Source: Sinomonas sp. ASV322 (GTDB lineage: Bacteria > Actinomycetota > Actinomycetes > Actinomycetales > Micrococcaceae). Taken from it: a stretch of 64,000 bases of DNA. The DNA lies in assembly GCF_030908245.1 (NCBI RefSeq), contig NZ_JAVFJJ010000002.1:310001-374000 (forward strand), in the 5' to 3' direction. Below, piece after piece: positions 52,352-62,776 of this stretch. The notes below the pieces were generated by a model. The model made no database searches, had not been told where the DNA came from, and saw only the letters and a list, made by a program, of their open reading frames with translations. Position 1 is the stretch's first letter. Every line of letters starts with the position of its first letter. The translations under genes and the position numbers were made by a program.

Positions 52352-52795
52352 TCAGTGGCGGGGCACCATGACGGCGCGACGGCCGAGCGTGAGGCCCAGC
52401 GCGATCATCCCGACCCCGAGGACGAGGTGCAGCACGTTGTCGGCCGCGTTGATCGGGACGAAGTTCGCTGCGACATCTCCGGTGAAGATGAGCCCATAGA
52501 CGAAGAGCACGAGGTAGATCGCACCGCCCCACACGAGGTAGCCCTTGGCTGCGCCCGCTGTGCGCGCGAGGACCAGCCCGGCGATGCCGAACAGCCCGTG
52601 GACAATGTTGTGCAGCACAGACACTTGGAACAAGCCCAGAAGAAGCGTGTGGGAGCCGTACCCCGCAAAGCCAATCTGGCCCATGGTCGTGAGGGCCGGA
52701 ATGAAGCCGAGGATCCCGACGAGGAGGAACACGGCCCCCACGATGTAGGCAGTTAGCTGGAGGGGGCTGCGGTGCGTGACGGCCGAAGTGGACAT
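52352..52795 (-). CDS. DUF4383 family integral membrane protein
   Basis: 147 residues with four membrane helices (LTAYIVGAVFLLVGILGFIP, VLHNIVHGLFGIAGLVLA, YLVWGGAIYLVLFVYGLIF, VLHLVLGVGMIALGLTLG). Paired VLHNIVHGLFGIAGL / NVLHLVLGVGMIALG repeats are characteristic. Function unknown; 131 bp downstream of rskA on the same strand, possibly under the same stress sigma factor. Confidence 0.88.
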   Translation of the reverse strand: MSTSAVTHRSPLQLTAYIVGAVFLLVGILGFIPALTTMGQIGFAGYGSHTLLLGLFQVSVLHNIVHGLFGIAGLVLARTAGAAKGYLVWGGAIYLVLFVYGLIFTGDVAANFVPINAADNVLHLVLGVGMIALGLTLGRRAVMVPRH

Positions 52796-52856
52796 GACTA
52801 CTCCTAAGTTGTCTTCCGGCGGAGATCCGCTGGTGTCCGGATGTTTCCGATAGTGC

Positions 52857-52877
52857 CGGTGCGGTATGCCCGCACCG
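52857..52877 (-). terminator. Possible terminator after rskA
   Basis: CGGTGCGG (52857-52864) and CCGCACCG (52870-52877) form an 8-bp stem with a 5-base loop, 50 bases beyond the rskA stop. There is no T-run. Confidence 0.5.
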
Positions 52878-52926
52878 ACAGTTCGGAGCCCGCGCGACCT
52901 CGGATTGGACGGTCTGACAGGCAGCG

Positions 52927-53868
52927 TCAGCGAATCGGCTCAAGCAGGAGCGGTTTCGTGGACGGCTGCGGCGAGCCGCCAGCGGGTTCGACCGTCACGC
53001 CGAGGTATGCCGCGCTCCCCACGCCGCCGGCGAGTTCGTTCCACGTACTGCCGTCGCCCGACGCCACGAGCCCCACGGGCTTGGCCCCCCCACCGGCGTC
53101 GATGAGCCACAGCTCGTACGCCTTGCCTTCCGCCGTGGGCGGCATGCCAATCGTGATGACGCCCGCGAGCGACGCATCCCGGGAGTGCGCGACGAGCACC
53201 GTCCCGCCGCCGGGGACGCTCGTCTCCTGGACCTTGACGTCCGACGCAGACAAGATCTGATTGATGACGGCCGACCTCGAGCCCTGAACCGCAGCGAGGT
53301 CACGGAGAGCCTCGTCCCGCTGCTGCTGCACACGGAGGCCCCACAGCCCGGCCCCACCCGCGGCGACGAGAAGGGCGGCGGCCGCTGCGGCGAGCCACCG
53401 GCTGCTCACGGGGAACGGACGACGGCGTCCCTCCCCGAAGCGTCCAAAGGTCACGTTCTGCGGGTGCTCACCCACCGGACGTGACCCCCGAACAGTGGCT
53501 TCTCCTCCGGGGGTCACCTCCTGCGGGTGCTCACCCACCGAAGGTGACCCCTGAACGGTGGCTTCCCCTCCGGGGGTCACCTCCTGCGGGTGCTCACCCA
53601 CCGGACGTGACCCCTGAACGGGAGAAGACGACGGCGCGACGTCGGCCTGCGGGGTCACGGCGATCTGCGCCATGAGGCGCGCCTTGAGCTCGGACGACGG
53701 CGCGACCGGTGTCGTCCCCGCGGCGAGCAGCGCTGCCGTCTCGCTCAACTCGCGGGCCTCCTGCGCAGTCGTGTGCCCGAACGGGAGGCTTTCGACGCGG
53801 CGCCGCTCGTCGCCGTCGAGCGCGTTGAGGGCATAGGCGCCGGTCAGCAGATGCAGCTGATTACTCAT
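52927..53868 (-). CDS. rskA: Anti-sigma factor RskA-like with repeat-derived stalk
   Basis: 313 residues. Cytosolic anti-sigma region (LLTGAYALNALDGDERRRVESL ... AQEARELSETAALLAAG), one membrane helix (WLAAAAAALLVAAGGAGLWGL) and an extracytoplasmic RskA domain (AVINQILSASDVKV, GKAYELWLIDAGGG). Between the sigma-binding region and the helix are three tandem 21-residue units of the type VQGSRPVGEHPQEVTPGGEAT, encoded by 63-bp copies of the dispersed family E repeat. The start overlaps the sigK end by 8 bases. Holds SigK at the membrane until stress-induced proteolysis. Confidence 0.9.
   Translation of the reverse strand: MSNQLHLLTGAYALNALDGDERRRVESLPFGHTTAQEARELSETAALLAAGTTPVAPSSELKARLMAQIAVTPQADVAPSSSPVQGSRPVGEHPQEVTPGGEATVQGSPSVGEHPQEVTPGGEATVRGSRPVGEHPQNVTFGRFGEGRRRPFPVSSRWLAAAAAALLVAAGGAGLWGLRVQQQRDEALRDLAAVQGSRSAVINQILSASDVKVQETSVPGGGTVLVAHSRDASLAGVITIGMPPTAEGKAYELWLIDAGGGAKPVGLVASGDGSTWNELAGGVGSAAYLGVTVEPAGGSPQPSTKPLLLEPIR
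53450..53625. repeat. Family E repeats inside rskA
   Basis: Three 63-bp units marked by GTGCTCACCCACCG at 53464, 53527 and 53590. Each has a GGGTCACCTCC ... GGACGTGACCCC-type stem, the same element as the intergenic copies at 32649-32760. Confidence 0.9.
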
Positions 53869-54466
53869 GGCTTCCTCCCAACGCGTCCCTCAGACGGATC
53901 ATGCCGTCGCGGATTCTGGTCTTCACGGTGCCGAGGGGCAGGCCCAGGGCGTCGGCGACTTCGGCGTAGGTGTAGCCGCCGTAGTAGGCGAGGCGGATCG
54001 CCTGCCGCTGTACCTCGGTGAGCGATTCGAGCGCCTTGTGCACCCGTTCGCTCTCGAGCGCGACCTCGACCTGGTGCTCGACGTCGTCGTAGCTCTCCCG
54101 ATACTCCCGAATGCCTTCCCGGAGATCGCGGTCCGTCGCGGCCTGGGCGGCCCGCACGCGGTCCACTGCCCGCCGGTGCGCCACGACCGTGATCCACGCT
54201 CGCGCCCGGCCGCGGTCGGCGTCGAACCGCTTGGCCTGCTGCCACACCTCGAGGAACACCTCCTGCGTGACCTCTTCGCTCTGCGCCGGGTCGCGGACAA
54301 CGCGGAGCACGAGACCATGGATGACCGGGGCGAGCCCATCGTAGAGGTCGGCGAAAGCCTCTTGGTCTCCGCGCGCGACCCTTGCCATGAGCTCGTCGAG
54401 GTCCGGGGCCGAGGGTGCCTCGGCGTCGCGGTCCGGCATGTAGACAACTGTCTCATGTCCGCCCAT
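53861..54466 (-). CDS. sigK: ECF RNA polymerase sigma factor SigK
   Basis: 201 residues from ATG 54466 (GGGGAGGTCT just upstream). Sigma region 2 (FADLYDGLAPVIHGLVLRVVRDPAQSEEVTQEVFLEVWQQA, then AWITVVAHRRAVDRVR) and region 4 (LTEVQRQAIRLAYYGGYTYAEVADALGLPLGTVKTRIRDGMIRLRDAL). Paired with rskA. In mycobacteria the homologue controls redox-sensitive surface proteins; the regulon here is not visible. Confidence 0.93.
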   Translation of the reverse strand: MGGHETVVYMPDRDAEAPSAPDLDELMARVARGDQEAFADLYDGLAPVIHGLVLRVVRDPAQSEEVTQEVFLEVWQQAKRFDADRGRARAWITVVAHRRAVDRVRAAQAATDRDLREGIREYRESYDDVEHQVEVALESERVHKALESLTEVQRQAIRLAYYGGYTYAEVADALGLPLGTVKTRIRDGMIRLRDALGGSHE

Positions 54467-54579
54467 AGACCTCCCCATGCCACGACCAAGGTGCCGCGCA
54501 GTCCGTCGCGGCAGTATCGGTTCGGAGCCCACCGCGCCGCGGATTGGCGCACAGGCCCGGGGCGTAGGGTGGGAGGGCC

Positions 54580-55938
54580 ATGACAGGAGACCCGAAGCCC
54601 TTCACCTTCCGCTCGATCGCGCTGCCCGTCTTCCTGCCCGCGCTCCTTTTCGCGACCGGCGAAGGGGCGATCCTCCCGATCATCCCCATCACGGCCCACA
54701 ACCTCGGCGCCTCCCTCGCCCTCGCTGGCCTCGTCTCCTCGATGGTCACCGTCGGAACGCTCACGGGAGACCTCCCGAGCGGCGCGGTCGTCTCGCGGCT
54801 CGGCGAGCGACGGTCGATGATCGTCGCGGCGTTCGTCGCACTGGGCGGCATCGCGGTGTGCCTGCTCGCGGCGAATCCGTGGGTCCTGCTCGCAGGGGTG
54901 TTCCTCGTTGGCCTCGCGACCGCCGTGTTCGCACTCGCCCGCCACGCGTTCATGACGACTCACGTCCCGCTGCGCTACCGCGCCCGCGCCCTTTCGACGC
55001 TCGGCGGCGTGTTCCGAGGCGGCTGGTTCCTCGGGCCGCTCATCGCGTCGGCCGTCATCGCCGCGACGGGGACACCCCAATCGGCGTTCTGGATCTTCGC
55101 GGCCGCGTGTGCCCTCGCGGCAACGTCGCTGCTCGTGTTGCCGGACCCCGAACGCGCGGCGACCGGGGCGGCGGGGGCCTGGGCGGGATCCCGGGCGGCG
55201 GGACCCGGGGCAGCCGACGGCGCGGCGGAACCCGGCGCGGCGGCGCGCCCCGGCGCACAGCGGACGACGGCGGCCCGGGAGCCCGGGCACGGCCTGTTCC
55301 GTGCGATCCGGACTCACCGGACGGTGCTCGTGCGCATGGGCTCTGGCGCGGCACTCGTGGGCGCAGCGCGGTCCGCGCGGATCACGCTCCTGCCCCTATG
55401 GGCCCTGAGCATCGGCCTCGGCGAGGCGAACACGGCGCTCGTGATCGGCATCGCGGGAGGGGTCGAGTTCGCCCTCTTCTACACAAGCGGCCACATCATG
55501 GACCGCTGGGGTCGCCTCTGGAGCGTCATGCCGTGCATGCTCGGGCTCGGTGCCGGCTTCCTCACCCTCGCGTTCCTGCACGATGTGCCGGGACGCGCGG
55601 GGTGGTTCGTCGCCGTCGTCCTCCTGCTCTCGGTGGCCAACGGCCTCGGGAGCGGGATCATCATGACGCTCGGCGCGGACCTCGCCCCGCGAACCCAGCC
55701 CGCGAGCTTCCTGGGCGCGTGGCGCTTCGCGAGCGACGGCGGGCAGGCAGCGGCCCCGCTGCTCGTGTCGGGGCTCACGGCCGTCGCGTCGCTCGCCTTC
55801 GCGAGCGGGACGATCGGCGTGCTCGCCTTGCTCGGCGCCGGGATCCTCGCCCGGTATGTGCCGCGCTACGTCCCCCACCGCCGTCGTGCGCCAAGCCGTG
55901 CTTCGGAGCTCGCGGACGGCGCGCGGGAAGGTGCCTGA
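54580..55938 (+). CDS. MFS transporter (12-helix)
   Basis: 452 residues with 12 predicted helices; GAVVSRLGERRSMIVAAF (motif A). A cytosolic Ala/Gly/Pro-rich loop of about 45 residues (GSRAAGPGAADGAAEPGAAA) separates the halves. ATG 54580. Role unknown, probably drug or metabolite efflux. Converges on katG across a strong hairpin. Confidence 0.87.
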   Translation: MTGDPKPFTFRSIALPVFLPALLFATGEGAILPIIPITAHNLGASLALAGLVSSMVTVGTLTGDLPSGAVVSRLGERRSMIVAAFVALGGIAVCLLAANPWVLLAGVFLVGLATAVFALARHAFMTTHVPLRYRARALSTLGGVFRGGWFLGPLIASAVIAATGTPQSAFWIFAAACALAATSLLVLPDPERAATGAAGAWAGSRAAGPGAADGAAEPGAAARPGAQRTTAAREPGHGLFRAIRTHRTVLVRMGSGAALVGAARSARITLLPLWALSIGLGEANTALVIGIAGGVEFALFYTSGHIMDRWGRLWSVMPCMLGLGAGFLTLAFLHDVPGRAGWFVAVVLLLSVANGLGSGIIMTLGADLAPRTQPASFLGAWRFASDGGQAAAPLLVSGLTAVASLAFASGTIGVLALLGAGILARYVPRYVPHRRRAPSRASELADGAREGA

Positions 55939-56013
55939 CTCTGGAACCCCGCCTCGAGCTGGAACCCCGCCGCCTGAGGAACTCGGGCGCGCCCACCCTG
56001 TGCCGGGCTTCAC

Positions 56014-56058
56014 ACGCCAGTGGCCGCCATCCCCCGCGGGGATGACGGCCACTGGCGT
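56014..56058. terminator. Bidirectional terminator between the MFS and katG genes
   Basis: 21-bp arms 56014-56034 and 56038-56058 (ACGCCAGTGGCCGCCATC / GATGACGGCCACTGGCGT) with one mismatch and a 3-base loop, followed by TTT on the plus strand. Lies between convergent stops. Confidence 0.85.
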
Positions 56059-56103
56059 TTGCGGACCTGGACGGTGCCCGCGCCGGGCTGCCCCGGCGTC
56101 GTC

Positions 56104-58441
<2,338 letters not shown>

Positions 58442-58459
58442 GTCCCCATTGAACCAGCT

Positions 58460-58478
58460 ATTTTGAGTTAGTCAAAAT
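58460..58478 (-). promoter_or_regulatory. Fur-family box upstream of the furA remnant and katG
   Basis: ATTTTGA-N5-TCAAAAT, 7-bp perfect arms in an AT-rich island within very GC-rich DNA, 18 bases before the remnant's ATG. It fits a FurA/PerR-type peroxide-responsive operator. Confidence 0.7.
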
Positions 58479-58601
58479 AAATTTCGGCAACTTCGGGTGA
58501 ACACCAGTGGCCGAGTGTCCCGCGGCTCCCAGGCGCCGCCACGCTCTAGTCTCGGTCGTAGACCGGCGGGACCGGCCCGCCTCATATCCCGGAGACAAAC
58601 C

Positions 58602-59105
58602 ATGACCAACGCTGCCGGCGCCACCACCCTCACCGCGAAGCATCCGATCCCCCACGTGCGCCCGCGCACTCTGCTGAAAAAGGCCGACCTCTCCGCGCTG
58701 CATCCGACGGTGCTGGCCGAAGCCGAGCACCGCGCGGCGAGCATTCAGTTGCGCATCGCCGACGCGATCACGGCCTTCGCCGGGTCGATGTGGTTCGTCT
58801 ACATCCACATCGTGCTGTTCGCGGTGTGGATGCTGTGGTTCGAGCCGTCGCCGTGGCCGACGCTGACACTCATCGTCTCGCTCGAGGCGATCTTCCTCTC
58901 GACCTTCGTCATGATCGGACAGAACCGGCAGGCAGCCTTCCAGCAGGCCAAGGCCGATCGTGACTTCCAAGCGCAGGATTCGCTGCTGACCGAGAACACC
59001 GAGCTCACCCGGCTCATCCACGCCCTCTCCGAGGAGATCCACGCGCGCGTCCTGGCCGAGGTGCGGACAGAGCGGCCGTCGGCCCACGGAGAGACCGCCG
59101 GCTGA
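58602..59105 (+). CDS. DUF1003 family membrane protein
   Basis: 167 residues from ATG 58602. Family signature ADAITAFAGSMWFVYIHIVLFAVWMLW and LTLIVSLEAIFLSTFVMIGQNRQA, giving two membrane helices, followed by a cytosolic coiled helix. Function unknown. Divergent from katG. Confidence 0.9.
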   Translation: MTNAAGATTLTAKHPIPHVRPRTLLKKADLSALHPTVLAEAEHRAASIQLRIADAITAFAGSMWFVYIHIVLFAVWMLWFEPSPWPTLTLIVSLEAIFLSTFVMIGQNRQAAFQQAKADRDFQAQDSLLTENTELTRLIHALSEEIHARVLAEVRTERPSAHGETAG

Positions 59106-59108
59106 GCG

Positions 59109-60029
59109 TCAGGCGCCGCCCGCCGTCGTCGTCGGCGGCGTCGGCATCCCCCTGCGGTGGGGGAAGCCGAAGCGGTCGAGGTCCTCGGCGGCGCGGACGA
59201 CGGCGTCGCCCGCTTCGCGCTGCGCCTGCGCCTCAAGCTGGGCGACGTCGGTGTAGCGCCCCGAGAAGTGCGTGAGGACGAGCGTGCGCGCCCCGCCGAC
59301 CCGCGCGAGTCGCCCGGCCTGCCCCGCTGTGAGGTGACGAAACTGCTCGGCGAGCTCGGCGTCGTCGTCCGCAAAGGTGCATTCGGCGACGAGGAGGTCG
59401 GCGCGGTCGGCCAGCTCGTCGGCGCCCTCGCACGGAGCCGTGTCCATGACGAACGCGAAGCGCTGCCCGGCCCGGGGCGCGGTCACCTCCTCGAGCCGCA
59501 CGCCGCGGAGCTGGCCGAGCCGCTCGAGCCTCGCGATGTCGGGCCCCTCGATCCCCTCGGCCGAGAGCCGATCGGGGAGGAAGGTACGCCCGTCGGGCTC
59601 GGCGAGCCGATACCCGTACGCCTCGATCCGGTGCCGGAGCGGCCGCACCTCGAGCCCTGGGGCCACCTCGCCCGGCCCGCCGTGTGGATGGAGCCGGACG
59701 TCGACGCCCGGGGAGGCGACGGCGACGAGCGCCCGCACGACGTCGTGCCCCGACGCCGGGAAATGCACATTGACGGGATGCTCGACGCGGTCGAGGGCCA
59801 TGCGCGAGAGCACGCCTGGCAGGCCGTAGCAGTGGTCGCCGTGGACGTGCGTGAGGCAGATGCGCGTGATCTGCGTCGCCGCGACGCCAGCGAGCAGCAT
59901 CTGCCGCTGCGTTCCCTCGCCGGGATCGAACAGCAGCCCCTCGCCGTCCCACGCGAGGAAGTAGCCGTTGTGGTTGCGGGTCCGCGTCGGGACCTGCGAA
60001 GCGGTGCCGAGGACGACGAGTTCTCGCAT
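59109..60029 (-). CDS. rnz: Ribonuclease Z
   Basis: 306 residues from ATG 60029. Metallo-beta-lactamase fold with ICLTHVHGDHCYGLPG (zinc motif HxHxDH), AECTFADDD and LTHFSGRY. Processes tRNA 3' ends. The gap to the LysR gene is 44 bp and they share a strand. Confidence 0.92.
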   Translation of the reverse strand: MRELVVLGTASQVPTRTRNHNGYFLAWDGEGLLFDPGEGTQRQMLLAGVAATQITRICLTHVHGDHCYGLPGVLSRMALDRVEHPVNVHFPASGHDVVRALVAVASPGVDVRLHPHGGPGEVAPGLEVRPLRHRIEAYGYRLAEPDGRTFLPDRLSAEGIEGPDIARLERLGQLRGVRLEEVTAPRAGQRFAFVMDTAPCEGADELADRADLLVAECTFADDDAELAEQFRHLTAGQAGRLARVGGARTLVLTHFSGRYTDVAQLEAQAQREAGDAVVRAAEDLDRFGFPHRRGMPTPPTTTAGGA

Positions 60030-60073
60030 GCAGCCCAGTATCTTGCTACTTCGCGTGCGCGGGGAACCTCGGA

Positions 60074-60976
60074 TCAAACAGCAAGCACGCGAGCGGCCCG
60101 GACGACGGCGGCCGTCACCTCGGCGAGGCCCGGCGAGTCGAGCGTCCAAGCCTGCCAGTAGAGGCGGAGGTCCTCGGACCACTCGGGGTTGAGGAGGACG
60201 AGTTCGCCGTCGGGGTCCTGCTGGTCCGGGACCATGCCCCAGCCGAGACCCGCGCGCACCGATTCGAGGTACTGCACCGAATCGGGGATGAAGTGCTGGG
60301 GTGGTGTCGCATCCGGGGCGACCCGCGCGAGGAGGGCCAGCTGGTGGCTGTCCTTGCGGTCGTACTGCATGACCGGGGCCACCCCCAGGGCCTCAGGCGT
60401 CGGGCCATTCGGGAACCAGCGGTCAACGAAGCCCTGCGAGGCCTTCGCCCGGTAGACCATCGTGCCGAGGGGACGGACGCTACAGCCTTGGACCGGGGTC
60501 GGGTCCGCCGTGACCGCCGCGACCGCGTCGCCCGAGCGGAGGAAGTCCGCCGTCGCATGCTCGTCGTCCCTGCGGAGCTCGAGGGCGATCCGTCCGCCGA
60601 GCGCGATCTCGCGAAGGGCCGGCGGGAGCCACGTCGCGATCGAGTCGGCGTTGACGACCACGGGAACCCGAAGGCGTTCGGGGCGTTGCGCGCTCAGCTG
60701 GGCGGCGCCGTCGTTCGCATTCTCTGGCGAGCGCAGCGCGAGGAGGGCCTCGTCGGCGAGGAGGAGGAGTTGGCGCGCCGAGCGGAGGAGGCTCTCGCCT
60801 GCCGGGGTGGGGCGCACGGGCTTGAGCCGGCGCACGAGGACGCTGCCGACCGAGCGCTCGAGCGCCTTGATGCGCTGGCTCACGGCGGACGGCGTGAGGT
60901 GCAGCTCGCCGGCCGCGGCCTCGAACGTCTCGAAATCGACGACGGCGGCAAGCGCCCTGAGCTGGTCGAGTTCCAT
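60074..60976 (-). CDS. lysG: LysR-type regulator LysG/ArgP
   Basis: 300 residues: helix-turn-helix FEAAAGELHLTPSAVSQRIKALERSVGSVLVRR and an effector domain with family-specific VNADSIATWLPPAL and MQYDRKDSHQLALL. Divergent from lysE. In Corynebacterium LysG activates lysE when lysine or arginine accumulates. Confidence 0.92.
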   Translation of the reverse strand: MELDQLRALAAVVDFETFEAAAGELHLTPSAVSQRIKALERSVGSVLVRRLKPVRPTPAGESLLRSARQLLLLADEALLALRSPENANDGAAQLSAQRPERLRVPVVVNADSIATWLPPALREIALGGRIALELRRDDEHATADFLRSGDAVAAVTADPTPVQGCSVRPLGTMVYRAKASQGFVDRWFPNGPTPEALGVAPVMQYDRKDSHQLALLARVAPDATPPQHFIPDSVQYLESVRAGLGWGMVPDQQDPDGELVLLNPEWSEDLRLYWQAWTLDSPGLAEVTAAVVRAARVLAV

Positions 60977-61045
60977 GCAGAAACTCTAATGCAGATGCAA
61001 AAATAGTAAATTGATCTTCAGATTATTGCCCCGTACCGTCGAAGG

Positions 61046-61648
61046 ATGATCCCCTTCCTCGCGGGCCTCGGAGCAGGCCTCGGACTCATCGTCGCCATCG
61101 GCGCGCAGAACGCGTTCGTCCTGCGGCAGGGCATCCGGCGCGAGTGGATCCTGCCGGTCGTCGCGGTGTGCGTCGCGAGCGACATCACGCTCATCTTCGC
61201 GGGCGTCGGCGGGATCGGAGCGGCGGTCCAGAGCGCGCCCGCGCTGCTCACGGTGATCCGGTGGGTCGGGGCCGCGTTCCTCGTGGCGTACGGAGTCTTC
61301 GCGGCCCGGCGGGCGCTGCGGCCGTCGTCGCTCGTCGCGGCGACGGGCCAGTCCGGGGGGACGGTGTGGTCGGTCGCGCTCACGGCCCTCGCGCTCACGT
61401 GGCTCAACCCGCACGTGTACCTCGACACCCTCGTACTGCTCGGCTCGCTCGCGAACGCGCAGGGCGATGGCAGGTGGCTCTTCGGCCTCGGCGCCGCGAC
61501 GGGAAGCGCGCTGTGGTTCCCGTCGATCGGCTTCGGGGCGCGAGGGCTGAGCGGGTTCTTCGCGCGGCCGGCGTCGTGGCGCGTGCTCGACGGATGCGTC
61601 GCGGCCCTCATGATGGCACTCGCGGTGCTGCTCGCGTCGGGGACCTAG
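61046..61648 (+). CDS. lysE: LysE/ArgO amino-acid exporter
   Basis: 200 residues, about six helices, family start GLIVAIGAQNAFVLRQGI and LTALALTWLNPHVYLDTLVLLG. Exports basic amino acids. The 69-bp divergent gap to lysG is AT-rich and should hold the LysG site. The stop is immediately followed by a suspect G/C tract. Confidence 0.93.
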   Translation: MIPFLAGLGAGLGLIVAIGAQNAFVLRQGIRREWILPVVAVCVASDITLIFAGVGGIGAAVQSAPALLTVIRWVGAAFLVAYGVFAARRALRPSSLVAATGQSGGTVWSVALTALALTWLNPHVYLDTLVLLGSLANAQGDGRWLFGLGAATGSALWFPSIGFGARGLSGFFARPASWRVLDGCVAALMMALAVLLASGT

Positions 61649-61654
61649 ACCCGG

Positions 61655-61730
61655 CGGCGGGGGGGCCCCCCCCGCCGGGGGGGGGGGGGGGGGGGGCCGG
61701 GGGGGGGGGGCCCCGCCCGCCCCCCCCGCG
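61655..61730. other. G/C homopolymer tract, probable sequence artefact
   Basis: Runs of G and C, including an unbroken G run of about 20 bases (61677-61696), directly after lysE and before a decayed copy of the lysE end. Confidence 0.75.
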
Positions 61731-61789
61731 GCGGCCCTCCGGTGGGCACTCGCGGTGCGGCGCGCGGGGGGGACCTACCCCCGGGGGCG
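61731..61789. repeat. Degenerate duplicate of the lysE 3' end
   Basis: Aligns without gaps to 61601-61660. About 49 of 60 bases are identical and nearly every difference is a change to G or C (for example the series of T to G in the alanine-leucine codons). This pattern suggests base-calling or read-joining error, not evolution. Confidence 0.75.
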
Positions 61790-61818
61790 CCAGCCCCAGC
61801 TGCGCCTGGGGCTGGCGC
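61787..61818. terminator. Bidirectional terminator between lysE and the HAD-like gene
   Basis: Perfect 13-bp stem GCGCCAGCCCCAG (61787-61799) with CTGGGGCTGGCGC (61806-61818), 6-base loop, between convergent stops. Confidence 0.75.
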
Positions 61819-61837
61819 GGCTCAGAATGGGCGGGGC

Positions 61838-62320
61838 TCAGACGGGCGCGACGAGCGGCTCCGTCCGGCGCATCGCCGGGAGGGGGTGATACCGCGTGAT
61901 GAACCTCTCGACGGCGTCCACGTCGGCCCGCGCGAGGCCCCGCGCGGCGTCCGGCGCGATGAGGATGGACGCGATCCCTGCATCGGCGAGGGCGTCCTCG
62001 GCGGCTTCGCTGCGCGTGACTCCGAGCCTCCGGTCGAACACCGCGAGCTCGGCATCGATCCAGGCGACCCGGCTGACGCCGCGCACGGCCGCGAAGTCGA
62101 GGACGGCGTCGATCTTCCACCACCCCGCCTCATCGGCGCCGCGCGTCAGGACGCACACCTGGGGCATCAGGCCGAGGACCCTCAATTGGGCGGCCGTGCT
62201 CACGCATCCGAACACCGCGTGGTGCCCCGCGGCCGCGCTGATCCGCCAGAGGGAAGAAGTGCCAGGGCCTTCGCACGCGCCGATCCCCCGCGCGTCGATC
62301 ACCACGGCAAGTCCGCTCAT
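61838..62320 (-). CDS. HAD-like hydrolase-fold protein (RNA-repair HAD type)
   Basis: 160 residues. Three blocks resemble the HAD domain of Swiss-army-knife RNA-repair proteins: LWRISAAAGHHAVFGCVSTAAQLRVLG, WWKIDAVLDFAA...VSRVAWIDAEL, and SILIAPDAARGLARADVDAVERF. The N-terminal catalytic loop reads VVIDARGIG, with the usual second aspartate replaced by arginine, so classical phosphatase activity is doubtful. GAGGAGAGG precedes the ATG. Assignment from remembered pattern only. Confidence 0.6.
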   Translation of the reverse strand: MSGLAVVIDARGIGACEGPGTSSLWRISAAAGHHAVFGCVSTAAQLRVLGLMPQVCVLTRGADEAGWWKIDAVLDFAAVRGVSRVAWIDAELAVFDRRLGVTRSEAAEDALADAGIASILIAPDAARGLARADVDAVERFITRYHPLPAMRRTEPLVAPV

Positions 62321-62398
62321 CGCTTTCGGGTCCTCTCCTCAGGGCACGTCAACCATGCTCGTGCCGCCGACCCCCGACATGTGCACTTCTATCATTGG

Positions 62399-62417
62399 AC
62401 ATGTCTATTTGACATGT
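62399..62417 (-). promoter_or_regulatory. Palindrome upstream of the HAD-like gene
   Basis: ACATGTC-TATTT-GACATGT, perfect 7-bp arms, with a third GACATGT at 62377-62383, about 60-80 bases before the ATG at 62320. Candidate operator in an AT-richer promoter patch. The remainder of 62321-62776 is non-coding and holds the family D repeats. Confidence 0.55.
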
Positions 62418-62472
62418 AAAGAGCCAAATTGACGGTTGCTGCTGGGATCCCTCCGCCCACCCCGCCCTTCGT

Positions 62473-62538
62473 GTACGCGTACACGACGGCACGCGATTTC
62501 AGGCGTCCGTTCCAGTACGCGTACAGCACGGGACGCGG
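62473..62538. repeat. Family D long direct repeat, copy 1
   Basis: GTACGCGTAC, then GGCACGCGATTTCAGGCGTC, then CCAGTACGCGTACAG and GGGACGCG. The same series recurs at 62619-62682 with a few substitutions. Confidence 0.8.
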
Positions 62539-62618
62539 GGAATGACGCCCCCGCGAGCCCGGGAATTCCGGGGTTCTTCGGCGATCGGCGGACGCGCACG
62601 GCCGGGTCGGCCGGCGGA

Positions 62619-62682
62619 ACGCGTACAGTTCGGCACGCGATTTCAGGCGTCCGCTCCAGTACGCGTACAGGAAGGGACGCGC
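62619..62682. repeat. Family D long direct repeat, copy 2
   Basis: Second copy, 144 bp downstream and in the same orientation. Shared inner block GGCACGCGATTTCAGGCGTC is identical. The 456-bp gap between the HAD-like gene and the LacI gene is otherwise GC-rich low-complexity DNA without a credible gene. Confidence 0.8.
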
Positions 62683-62776
62683 GAGGCAAGGAAAGGGACG
62701 CGCGCACCGCCCGGGGACGCGCGGGGACACACGCGTCGCGCGCACCGCCCGGGGACGCGCGGGGCGCCGGCCAGCC

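Noticed and set aside
53861-54532. Longer sigK start at 54532
   Set aside because: Upstream residues have no family similarity, while ATG 54466 has GGGGAGG at the right distance.
62392-62745. Minus-strand frame of 117 codons with repeated YAYW segments
   Set aside because: It is just the translation of the family D direct repeats; no Shine-Dalgarno and no resemblance to a protein family.
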